The notes under the pieces: generated by a model
The model's database searches: none
Told to the model about the DNA's origin: nothing
The model's input: the letters and a program-made list of their open reading frames with translations, nothing else
Translations under genes and position numbers: made by a program
In this document: in pieces, positions 23,335 through 32,691 of the stretch
How positions within the stretch are numbered: position 1 is the first letter of the stretch
Layout of the letters: each line of letters begins with the position of its first letter
Origin: Hygrophila difformis
Taxonomy: Eukaryota > Streptophyta > Magnoliopsida > Lamiales > Acanthaceae
Length of the DNA stretch: 64,000 bases
Direction: 5' to 3'
Assembly (NCBI GenBank): GCA_030278955.1
Contig: JAOANR010000003.1
Span: 35,420,054 to 35,484,053 of the forward strand

Positions 23335-23871
23335 TTTCATTCTGCCTTGCTCCAGGAAACACAGATAGCAATAGAACATCCCTCCTCCATCAACATCCTT
23401 TGATGATGATGGACTCAAAAGCACGGTGCGAAGACTGTTGCTAGGCGATAACTGCAACAGTGCAAATCAGAATAAATTTTCATAAAATCCTACATGTGAG
23501 TACATTTTTAGACAATAGACCATAGAAAACATGACAAAGAAATCAATTCTTACATTGTATGTGAACACGAAGTCATTGGTTGACCATGAAAGAACATCGG
23601 CATCATATAAAAAGCCCCACTTTCCTGATTTTCTGAATGGCTCCTAAAATTTTAGGAAAACACATCATTATATCAGTTGCTTAATTATGATTCAGATCCT
23701 AAATCAATCAAAATATAACCTAACTCTACATGTTATGTATCTCACCTTCACGGGACGGCTCGATGTTGAACACATCATCTCTGTCCCATTTCCAGGACTG
23801 GCATTCATCTATATGCCTTTATGCTTGGCAATCTTCTTGATTAGATTGAATACAGCTTTTGCTTCATTCAC
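23335..23871 (-). pseudogene. Unidentified captured gene, three exon-like pieces
   Basis: On the minus strand, 23746-23871 is exactly 42 codons (VNEAKAVFNLIKKIAKHKGI, then TAA/TAG-type stop, then MNASPGNGTEMM and onward) and ends AAG/GTGAG. 23554-23643 is exactly 30 codons (EPFRKSGKWGFLYDADVLSW then STNDFVFTYN) and ends AAT/GTAAG. A third begins after TTGCAG at 23451 with LSPSNSLRTVLLSPSSSKDV. Two adjacent phase-0 exons with good donors indicate real splicing in the source gene. The stop in the first means this copy is decayed. I do not recognise the family and assign no function. It lies between the COX15 and transporter-like pieces. Confidence 0.4.
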
Positions 23872-24675
23872 CTATGGATAAAGATGCACATAGGTTAGCT
23901 AAACATATCAAAATCATGAGAAAAATAAAAGCTTGAATCGTGATGCATCAAGATAAAATTGCTATTCAAAAAGATTTCACCCCCAAGCAAATCTGCAATA
24001 CACAATAATTATAAAAGGCGACAAAATAGATTTGTGAATCTCCTTAAAGGCATGACGATCCAATAATTGCATGAGATTCACACTCATCTGAAATTGTTTA
24101 AATCCTTACTCAGTAAAAAGTCCATTAGTTCCTTAAACATTTTCAAAGCATTCATAAAAAATAAAAATAAAAATTAGTAAAAAATAAAAAAAATAAAATA
24201 AAACAAACAATAGTACACACCATAAAGGCACAAAATCGAAGGTCTAAGCATGCTAGTTAACATGCACACAAACACTCATTTACACAAATTAGCAGTCAGA
24301 TCGATTCAATTACACAAATTTTCCCCGTGGCTGTGCTACAACGAACAACGCTCCAACACAAAATTCTAGCAGATTCTATTTACAAACAAATGCGATTTTC
24401 TGCAAGATTCCAGACCAACAATGATGAAATGAACGCACGTTAGAAGAGAGAGAGAGAATAACACTAATTAGATGGCAACCCAAATTCAAATCAAACTTGA
24501 ATTAAAGTCCTCAAGACTCATCCCTTTATTTACTCTTGCAGCATCAAACAACATATCAAACGCCAATACAGGAAAGTCAGTACTAAAGTAGCTATCGAAT
24601 AATATAGGAAACTAAAAAGACCCGACTTATTAGTGTTTCACACTATGACAATGTAGAACATGCTATTGGAAAGAT

Positions 24676-24693
24676 GGGGGGGGGGGGGGGGGG
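24676..24693. repeat. Poly-G run
   Basis: Eighteen consecutive G. Probably length-variable. Capable of quadruplex formation in principle. Confidence 0.9.
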
Positions 24694-24800
24694 AGTCACA
24701 ATTCTCTAATAACGAACATAAAAAAACTATTAGCTCTTTGAGAAACCCAAATCATGGAAAGATTAGTCAAGATTCAAGGACAAAAGAAGACTTGATTTAC

Positions 24801-25050
24801 CTTTTATATTCAGGGGACTGCTTGTATTTTTCAAATTCAACAAGCCATTCTTCAACCGAGAGTGGAGGAAGACTGCCAGTGAACTTCCAGTCAGTCATTG
24901 AAAGGCCAGATCTAATCAGTCGTGTAACACCACCACGTACCACCATGCTAAATACCCAAGCTGCAGACACAAAAAGCCAAATGCCAACTACTCTCCGAGC
25001 ATGTGGCCCGACTGCTAAAGAAGATTTAATTCTTCTGTGCTTTTTGCAGA
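24801..25050 (-). pseudogene. COX15: Captured exon of COX15, heme A synthase
   Basis: The minus-strand frame reads RRVVGIWLFVSAAWVFSMVV, GGVTRLIRSGLSMTDWKFTG, SLPPLSVEEWLVEFEKYKQS, then PEYK, and stops at a clean donor (AAAAG/GTAAAT). This is the first transmembrane helix and intermembrane loop of the mitochondrial heme A synthase COX15, which oxidises heme O to heme A for cytochrome c oxidase. The conserved GGxTRLxxSGLSMxDW signature is intact, except that VVLGG reads VVRGG. Upstream of SLAVGPHARR the frame shifts, so the N-terminal part is corrupted. The later exons with the remaining helices and heme ligands are absent; the next DNA is an unrelated captured piece. Confidence 0.85.
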
Positions 25051-25319
25051 TACAGATGCTGCAGTGGAGAAACTCCTAAATGATGGCTTGCAGAAGTTCT
25101 GGAAACTTAACCAATGTTATGTTGTAATGATTGTTAACTAAAACGCAAACGAAGAGTCCAAAAACAAACAAAGTGATAGAAAGAGATGTGACAAGAAATA
25201 TGATTCCCCATTGTCTAATCAGCTGTAAAATAGCCAACATCAAACAAAAACAAAATAATTTCAACAAAGCAATGAACTATTTCCGTTCATGTAACAATAA
25301 AAGGACACACTATTGAAAT

Positions 25320-26460
25320 TTTCTTCTTAGGAGGAGGACCAGCTGGCCCTGAGGCGATGTCATGGGGCGGCGCCACGCTATGTTGGGGGCAACGCGGCAT
25401 CGCCGGCCGACGTTGACCAGCAGCAAGCTGCTTCGCAGCGCCGGTGACAAGAATTCTAACACTAAATCAATTTCCACACTAAATCAATTCACATACGAAG
25501 CTGCTTCACATGAAATGCAAACATGTTAAGCTTACCTCGAATTCTACTTGCACATTCTCTCTTGTTAGGTACCCTCTGCATTAATCAGAAAACACAAAGA
25601 TGAGCAAGAAAACAGCCAAAAATGCTTACTGAAATTAGAAGGACATCACATGAATGAGCAATCCTATTGCAGCAACCAGCAAGTATTCAGTAACAGATTC
25701 AATGGAATTAGTAACTCGGACTATGCAGAGAAGGCTGGATTGGAATAAATGCAAAAGACATAGTGCTACTACCAAATTTCCACCAGATTTTCACACAACA
25801 AAGTATTGAATGTAAGAGATAAAACCTCATTGGTCAAGCACTCAAATGGGTTGAGGAACCCTAGCGGCGACAGCTCAGCAATGGTGGCGTACGGCGGCGG
25901 GCGGTAGGCAAAGGAAGGGCTGGGCGTGGTGGCAGCGAGCGGGAGAGAGAAGCAACAGAGAGGCGCCACTGGTGCCACGGGCAGGCGGCCCTGGAGGGAA
26001 GAGGATGGCGGCGGCGCTGCCGAGGGGCGGAAGAGAGGGCGAGGTCGGCGGCGGTGCTTTGGGCAGAGCAAAGGGGGCGACGCGAATCGTGGTGGTGCGT
26101 GAGAGGCGAGACAGAGAGATAGAAGGGGGGACGTTAGAGAGAGGCTGCGGGAAAGGATAAGCCGACGGAGGTGGGTGATGGGAGAGAGAGGGAGCGGCGC
26201 CCGATCGGCACCACCGCGGCTGCTCCACACATACCTAAATCTAAAAGAAACCCTATAAAGACTAAAAAGATGAATGGAGATGAAGATAAACTTACCGGGG
26301 GCCTCAGATCTGAGGAAGGAGTGGCGGACGACGGAGCTCCGAATCTGGGAATTTGCGAAGACATGGCAGAGATGGGGAAAGGAGAACGGTGGGTGTATCA
26401 GACGAACGAAGATTCCAGAAGAAGAGATATTGACACTTCGGATAAAACCCGACCCTATAG
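25320..26460 (-). other. GC-rich exon-1/promoter-like cargo near the Helitron 2 5' end
   Basis: Two GC-rich islands (25329-25445 and about 25850-26370) sit in otherwise AT-rich DNA. On the minus strand an ATG at 26362-26364 starts MSSQIPRFGAPSSATPSSDL and reaches a consensus donor (CCCCCG/GTAAGT) near 26295. An overlapping frame has an Arg/Ser-rich, presequence-like stretch ending at the same donor. The second island gives a proline/alanine-rich translation with no recognised domain. This looks like a captured 5' end (UTR, first exon, first intron) of a gene, possibly the COX15 or unidentified source gene. I cannot tell which. Confidence 0.35.
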
Positions 26461-26575
26461 TGTGCAAATTGGATCTTAATCCTACGATCACAATTTTAAT
26501 TGAATTTGTGATCAACGGATAAAATTGAAATTCACCTTGGAAAATTTTGATTGCTTCTCTTATATATTATAGAGA

Positions 26576-27500
26576 TAGAGAGAAGAGAAGAGAAGATATT
26601 GATAATCATCTAGAATTTGACATGATTATCAATATAGATCATTACAAGGTCATTTGTTCTAAAAATCAATTACACATTATTGTAGTTACATATTTTAATA
26701 ATGTGTTGTTTGCCGCCGAAAATCAGTACAAGCTTCTTATAGTGCATATTTTGTTAGTTATGTCAATATTTACCATGTCCCACGATTTAAAATAAGAAAA
26801 TAGATAAATCACTTTTTGATTTTTTTTTTTAAATGCAGTGACTTGATCACTTGGACAAATTCTCCTTGATTGTTTTCATTGTGACATTGGAATCATGCAC
26901 AAAACAAAGTAATATTTTCTCATGTATTGGGCAAAAAATGCATTTTTGTTATTTTTAATTGGCCCAAAACTAACACATTGAGAAATGAGAACAAAGTCAA
27001 ATTTGTTCAGGATCAAAATTATTACTACTATTCTTATTTTGTTGGAGAGCCACCAATACCGACATGATCGGTGGGACACTTTTTTAATATTTTTCCCAGC
27101 ATCTGATGCACTTATTTATAACCCTTGATCTCATATTAAATCAATAGTTAATATTGATAATAGGAATAAATATCTCATTATACTTTTTCAATTTATATAA
27201 ATTATATATATATATATGAGATAATAATTAATAAAATAGGCCATAAGAAGGCACCTATTCCAGTTTTGGGCCATTAAAATTTCATTTTTCATTATAGGCC
27301 ATTCGAAACAAACTTTGACCAAATCAAGGCCATTTAGACTTTTTCAAATTACCATTGACCCTATCAGCTTTTGATTTATTATATTTTAATCCCAACAGTT
27401 GACTTTCCAACTTTAGCCTTATTCCCCTTTGACCCCAACTTTAGATTTTTTATTTAATTTAGTCCAATGACAGCCCATCATGCTTCCGATAATTAAATTA
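26576..27500. other. Anonymous AT-rich DNA between Helitron 2 and the pararetrovirus fragment
   Basis: No gene seen. A (GA)-rich purine tract directly adjoins the Helitron end. A (TA)n run lies near 27203-27217. Three GGCCAT-containing blocks at 27238-27335 hint at an old repeat, but no terminal structure could be defined. Confidence 0.4.
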
Positions 27501-27941
27501 AGCACTAAACTTCATACCTTGGGTTTGATCGCGTTGCTTCCGGGTTTCCTAAGCTCTGGGATTTTATGAACTTCCTCCAACCACGCAGCCGCGACCGATA
27601 GTTCTCCGATTCTTGGCTCCTTCAGCAACAAACAACACAATCCTATTTCGTTTCATACCTTAGGATGTAATAAGATATGGATAACGGGTTTTAACTAATT
27701 TATCGGAATATTTGGAATACTGGAAGCCTGGATTTTATTGACGAAATATTAAAAATATTATTCAAACATTATTTTCCTCAATGGAGAAGACAGACACTTA
27801 GCTCCTCATGGAGGAAGCAACACTCTTAAGGATGCACCCCATACTATTACAAATAGAAAAGAAAATTTATAGAAAGGAAATATTACAGATGTTTTGAAGA
27901 GTTGAGAGGAATTTTCGATGCCTTCCATCTGCTTCAAACTC

Positions 27942-27953
27942 CTTTATTTATAG
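27942..27953 (-). promoter_or_regulatory. Putative pararetrovirus TATA box
   Basis: Minus-strand CTATAAATAAAG follows the last viral-like ORF by about 250 bp. It is preceded by a TGATGTCA motif resembling as-1/TGA-factor sites of viral promoters in this family. Position is right for the genomic-RNA promoter; activity is unknown. Confidence 0.4.
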
Positions 27954-28202
27954 GCGTTTGCGGACTTCAACTGCGGACTTCACACTTTCTCTAATTTACT
28001 GTGACATCACTGTGTTCGTCACCTGCCTTGGATTCCAGGTTGCTACATTGTTGTTTGCTGAATTATTATTCTTGGGTGGCTTCTTTTGTCAACTTTCCAC
28101 GTTCTTTTGTCGGCCACTAATTGCCATATACTCTTCTTGCTTTGTCGGCATCTAATTATTGTGTATTGCCGACACCTCTTTTTCTCTTACATCCAGCTGT
28201 TC

Positions 28203-29485
28203 TCACTTTGGCTTGTGAAAGTATTTTGGATGTTTCTTCCCTTTATCCTGCTTGTGTCCGGATTTCTTTTGAGTTATCTTTGTGCCGAATAAAGGTTTTT
28301 CTTCTGCGCAATATGGGCATATATGGTTATCCAATTGGCCAACATGCATCATATTGCATGCATTGTTTCTGGTAGACTCGATTGCTGGCAACTTATTCTC
28401 CCAAATAAGTAACCCCTTCTTTTCGAAAGCGGTTTCCGCAAACTCCGTGCTTTTCCCTGTTAAAGAATTGACCAGGAACGATCCATATAAACTATTAGAA
28501 AAGATTTTAAATGGATATTTGACCTTTTCCATCTCTGTGAGACAGACCCAGAATCCCCATGCTCGTCTGGTGGAGATCTCATCTTCACTGATGGAAGATA
28601 CCAGTGATGCCTTGTCATCAATAGATTTGACTCTGTTGAAGGCTATCATATCAGGCCTTTGTAGTTTAATAAAATGAAAGACCGGATAGGAACCTTTTCC
28701 AATGATTTCTGATGCTGCTGAGATGAACTTAAGCTCCAGAATATCTCCTCTTTGCAGGTGTGGATTGTTTTGCCATGATTCATGCACCGCGCTGCTTATC
28801 TATCCCGGAAGTTTTTCTATCTCCGGGAATCCTGGTGATGTAGTATGAACTGATGCTAATGCTTCAAAATCATACCACTTGCGAACCTATTCTGGCTTTG
28901 ATCCCTCGAGCATCCAGATCCTGTTGTATTTTCTGGACGTCTCGATCACAGTCTTGCCGGAGTTAATTCCCCTTTTGGAAACTAATTGTTCCCATTTTCC
29001 TTGGTAGTCCAGCCAGGTTGTAGATAGTCATTCTCCTCTGACTTAACCTTAGAGGTGCCTGTCATTGACCTAAGATTAATTTCTTCCTCTTTTACCCCAG
29101 AGACTGTGAGTTGACTTGAGCTTTTGGGAATGTAACTTTCCTCTTGCTCAACATTTTTGTCGGTATCCGACAATGTTTCCTTTGAAGCAGTGCTTGAATC
29201 TTCTTCTTCGTAATTGACCACCTTAGTTTTTTGGGCACTTTTCTCTTTGTTTACCAGGGAGGCTCGCGTTTTCCTGATTGGTTCTAATAATAATTCCCAT
29301 AGCATTGTCATTGCAATATGAGAGGTTCGTATGTTATTGCGGACCATGTCCACATCGCTCTGTTGTATTTGGCCAACTGTTCTTGCATTGATATACAGTT
29401 GTCCAAAATGCTTAGATAGCTTCTCAAGATTATCTTTGAGGTGCCTGAATCTCGTTATGATGGAATCTGCTTCAAATGCTTCCAT
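28203..29485 (-). pseudogene. Pararetrovirus ORF downstream of polymerase, degraded
   Basis: An ATG at 29483-29485, overlapping the polymerase stop, opens a 167-codon frame rich in charged residues with predicted helices. After stop codons (near 28982, with more before 28790) a collinear frame resumes and runs as 194 codons to 28203. Its C-terminus has a CPYC motif and a lysine/histidine-rich tail. In several caulimovirid genera this position holds the translation transactivator/inclusion-body protein. I can only say the position fits; sequence similarity could not be judged. Multiple stops make it non-functional. Confidence 0.45.
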
Positions 29486-29668
29486 CTCTGGTCAAGAAAT
29501 CTGCAAGAACATTTTCATGAGATTTTATAACATCAATATCATAAGTATAATATTGACATTCAGCTTGCCATCTAATAATACGAGCTTTTTCAATTTTTAA
29601 TACAAGTTTATTTTTTAGAAAAGCTCTAGCATTAGTATTATTAACTTTTAATACAAATTTATCTGGTA
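29472..29668 (-). pseudogene. Pararetrovirus polymerase C-terminus (RNase H end)
   Basis: About 65 codons open on the minus strand up to TGA at 29472-29474. They carry the end of a caulimovirus-type RNase H domain: ARIIRWQ, then ENVLADFLTR immediately before the terminus. The ADFLTR block near the polymerase end is characteristic of Caulimoviridae pol. The rest of pol is cut off at the junction with the LINE fragment. Confidence 0.68.
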
Positions 29669-29671
29669 AAG

Positions 29672-30240
29672 TTCAAAATTTATTTGCTTGGTGGTTTGAT
29701 ATATCTGTTAAGAATGGAGCGAAAGAAATATGGATGATGTTGGTGCTTGCTATTATTTGGAACATTTGGAAATGTCGCAATGAATTAATTTTCAAGGGGA
29801 AAAGAGTTGAGGTTAAAGACGCAGTGGAGGAGGTCAAGTGGAGAACATGTTGGTGGTGGAAAGGGGCTAGGAAGAAAGGAGACGTCGACCTTGGGACCCT
29901 TCAATTGAGTTTTCCTGATGGTATTAACCAGGAAAGGAAAACACAACTTAGAAGCCCTCGGACGGGGCTGATTTGGGAGAGACCGGACATAGGTTGGTGG
30001 AAAATTAATACAGATGGATCGTCCTTCGGAAATCTGGGACCGGCAGGAATCGGTGGAATTATTTGAAATGAGGAGGGGGTGGTGATTTTCGTTATATCGG
30101 ATCATATTGGAGTTTCAGATTCGACGGAGGCCGAAATCACAGCGATTAGTCGGGTATGTTCTGCCTTGCTCCGTGATCAAGGCTTCCCACTTCCTAGAAT
30201 AATACTTGAGTGTGATGCGAAGAATGTTTTATGGCAATTT
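29672..30240 (+). pseudogene. LINE (non-LTR retrotransposon) 3' fragment with RNase H domain
   Basis: A plus-strand frame from about 29674 reads IIWNIWKCRNELIFKGK, then WWKINTDGSSFGNLGPAGIG, a stop at 30064-30066, then STEAEITAI and ILECDAKNVLWQF. This is the RNase H-like domain (RVT_3 type) found at the 3' end of plant LINE ORF2. The catalytic acids D (NTDGS), E (TEAE) and D (ECDA) are all visible. It is 5'-truncated at the pararetrovirus junction and cut at 30227-30240, where the sequence passes into the LTR of element 2 within a shared TTATGGCAATTTA. Confidence 0.72.
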
Positions 30241-30816
30241 ATGACAATTTATTCAATTACTTTGCAAGCTATATTTATGATCTTATGGAATCCCTGTCTT
30301 TTAAATTATGCAATTAAATTATTAGATGAATAAATTAAATCATGTCTTGTGTGCACATGTTTACTTTAAATGTAATTAAAGGCTTTGAAACCCCTTAATC
30401 ATGCTAGGTGTTAACTTACTCAGCACGTTTTTGCTGACCAAACCACGTTTTCCGTTTTTCTACAGAGTATGAAGAATATGCATCATCATATGCATGCATG
30501 AAATATTTGGGAAAACATTATTATTTTTTTTATTCTGTTCTTAGTTATGAATTGCATGAACGGGCCTGTTTAACCCGTATTTTGGCGTGTTGGCCCAATT
30601 TTAAATTCCGCTGCATTATATATATGTAAATATTACTTTCCGCTGCAACTTTGATATTATGATTTTTAAATTATGTTACAATGGGCTGTTCGAATGTTTT
30701 AAATTCTGAAAAACCATAGCCTTGCATCTCTTTAGCAAGCTCGGAGAAACCGTGTCTTGTTAGGGAGGTGTGGCGGTGACATCCCGACCTGGGTTACCAA
30801 AAATCGGGGTGTTACA
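30240..30816 (+). repeat. Remnant of 5' LTR of element 2
   Basis: Nearly identical to 37918-38486. Ends TCGGGGTGTTACA. Confidence 0.88.
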
Positions 30817-30819
30817 GAG

Positions 30820-30831
30820 TGGTATCAGAGC
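30820..30831 (+). other. Primer-binding site, tRNA-Met type
   Basis: TGGTATCAGAGC three bases after the 5' LTR remnant, as in element 1. Confidence 0.88.
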
Positions 30832-32691
30832 CCGGCTTATTTTAGTAATATTATTTTTAAACTATTAAATTATTATTTTTTTTACCAGTATTATTTTTAG
30901 CCCATTATTATTTTTAGAAGAGCCCAAATTACTATTTTGAAATTTCCTAGCCCAAATCATTTTTAGCCAAAATATTTTTGAGCCCAAATGATAATTATTT
31001 TTGACCCAATATAGAGGTCCAAGAATTTTAGCTATTATTTTAATTTTTTTTTTAAAGCATTAACCCCATGGAACAAATTTTTATTTTTGAAACCCATGGG
31101 AATTAGAAATATATATATATATATATATATACATAGTGCATGAACTATTTTGGGGGGGGGGGGAGGAAATCATCATTCGCATGTGCATACTGCATTGCCT
31201 AAACTTAGAGAACTTAGAAGCGTGATACGTTCTAACGTTCTAACTTAGATCTCTTGCTACACCTATATAACTTAGAGGCTTGACATCGAATTAGAAACGC
31301 TAACTAGATATTGATCCTGCCGTAGTTTTAGATCTCATTCATCTATGCGTACGCCTAAGCATAACAAATCTCGACCTTAGCCATTCCTAGCCTTGTACGA
31401 ATTAGAAAATTTCCTTACGTGGAACCAATAAAAATCAAGATTTTATTAAAACACTTTTTGTTCCAAAGACCTTGTTTGGTTTCCCCCAAACAACAAATTC
31501 GAAAATTCGAAATTTGAAATTCACTATAAAAAAAAATTGAAATAACATCTGGACAGACCTGTCCGACCCCAAAAAAAAAACGTCTTCTTCAAGCGATCTA
31601 TCTAAACTCTGATAAGCTAATCTATACACGTGTATAACAGAAAATGGCACCTAGGAGAAACCCGAAGAAGGTAAGTCCAAACGGCATAGATGCTGACCTC
31701 CCCAACGTGCCCAACAACAGTGGAAGTCCTCAGAACCTAGAAGAACAAGCCCCTCGTGTGCCCAATAATATGGAAGGACGTTTAAAAACTGTAGAGGAAC
31801 TCCTTGTAGCATTAGGAAATGCCGAGGTGCATAGGGCACAAACAACAGTACCTCCACCAGTAGCCCGAGTTAACTACTTGGCGTTAGTAAACCCCTACAA
31901 CCCACCCCATTATGACGGCCAAGAGGATCCGGCCAAGTTGGAAAGGTGGATCCGTACATTTGATAAGCTCTTGGATGCTATCAAATGCCCTGAGGAGGAG
32001 AATATACGTGTAGCGACCTACTACTTAGGAGGCAAAGCCGGTGAGTGGTGGCAAAATCTTCAAGCGAATTCGGAGGAAGACGAGGAAGCCTACACCTGGG
32101 AGGAACTTAAGGAATCCTTGCGGGAAAGATTCTACCCACTGAGCACCAAGACTGCGAAATACGAGGAGTTCATCAACCTCAGACAAGGTGCGCAAACAGT
32201 GCAAGAGTACTACACCAAATTCAAGGAGCTAGTACGATTTGCTACGAGGCTAGTGCCAACTGACTCTGACAAGGCTCAGAAATTCGAGATGGGTCTGAAC
32301 CTTAGTATCCGGGAGATACTTGCAGTAGGGCAATTCACGAACCTGCAGACAGTTTATGATCGTGCGGTAGCAGTTGCACGAGTTCAAGGACTGAAACGGA
32401 AACCGGTAGATGAGGCTAACCAAGGACCACAAGGAGAATACAAGGTGGATAAGGACCATTTCGATGGAAACTCGAACGGACAACATCAAAATGACAATGG
32501 GGAGAAAAAGGGGATAGTCTTCAACCATGGTGACTATGCGCCACCATGTCCAAAGTGTAGTAACTCGCATTATGCGAGAGGATGCCCTCAGCCTGGAGCA
32601 TGCGTTCGATGTGGTCGACATGGTCATCGGCTGCGTAATTGCCGGACACGGAAAGAGAACATCGACAAGAGAGACGATGTGACTACTCGAC

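Larger units (their letters stand above)
6689..26575 (-). mobile_element. Helitron 2, non-autonomous, split by an LTR retrotransposon
   Basis: On the minus strand the 5' terminus is TCTCTATAATATATAAGAGA at 26575, preceded by A. The 3' terminus is CTAG at 6692-6689, followed by T. A perfect hairpin lies at 6701-6717 (arms GCTGTGC/GCACAGC), again 11 bases from the end. Without the nested retrotransposon (7648-15890) it would be about 11.6 kb. Cargo in transposon sense: a GC-rich exon-1-like region, COX15, an unidentified three-exon piece, a possible cation-exchanger piece, and a SOS2-like kinase piece. No Rep/helicase ORF was seen. 6840-7256, 18600-21880, 22000-23290 and 23890-24800 hold only AT-rich intron-like or unrecognised DNA. 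The 5' end assignment rests on similarity to the first Helitron and on its position beyond the cargo. Confidence 0.7.
27500..29670 (-). mobile_element. Endogenous pararetrovirus fragment (Caulimoviridae-like)
   Basis: Minus-strand order: end of a reverse transcriptase-RNase H polyprotein, then a downstream ORF overlapping it by a few bases, then an intergenic region with a TATA box. That order is typical of the plant pararetroviruses whose post-polymerase gene is separate. Movement protein, coat, protease and most of the polymerase are absent. Several in-frame stops mean it is a fossil. No LTRs. The low-coordinate end is not sharply defined; the high end abuts a LINE fragment near 29670. Confidence 0.6.

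Noticed and set aside
24676..24693. G-quadruplex regulator
   Set aside because: A simple homopolymer G run in intron-like DNA, with no evidence of function; possibly a sequencing length artefact.
25769..26515. 248-codon minus-strand ORF taken as one gene
   Set aside because: Crosses a consensus splice donor; composition is Pro/Ser-rich low complexity. I kept it only as a GC-rich exon-1-like region.
27515..27630. Exon-like minus-strand stretch ending AAG/GTATGA
   Set aside because: Open and protein-like for about 35 codons, but unrecognised, with no neighbour exon. It could be leader sequence or flank.
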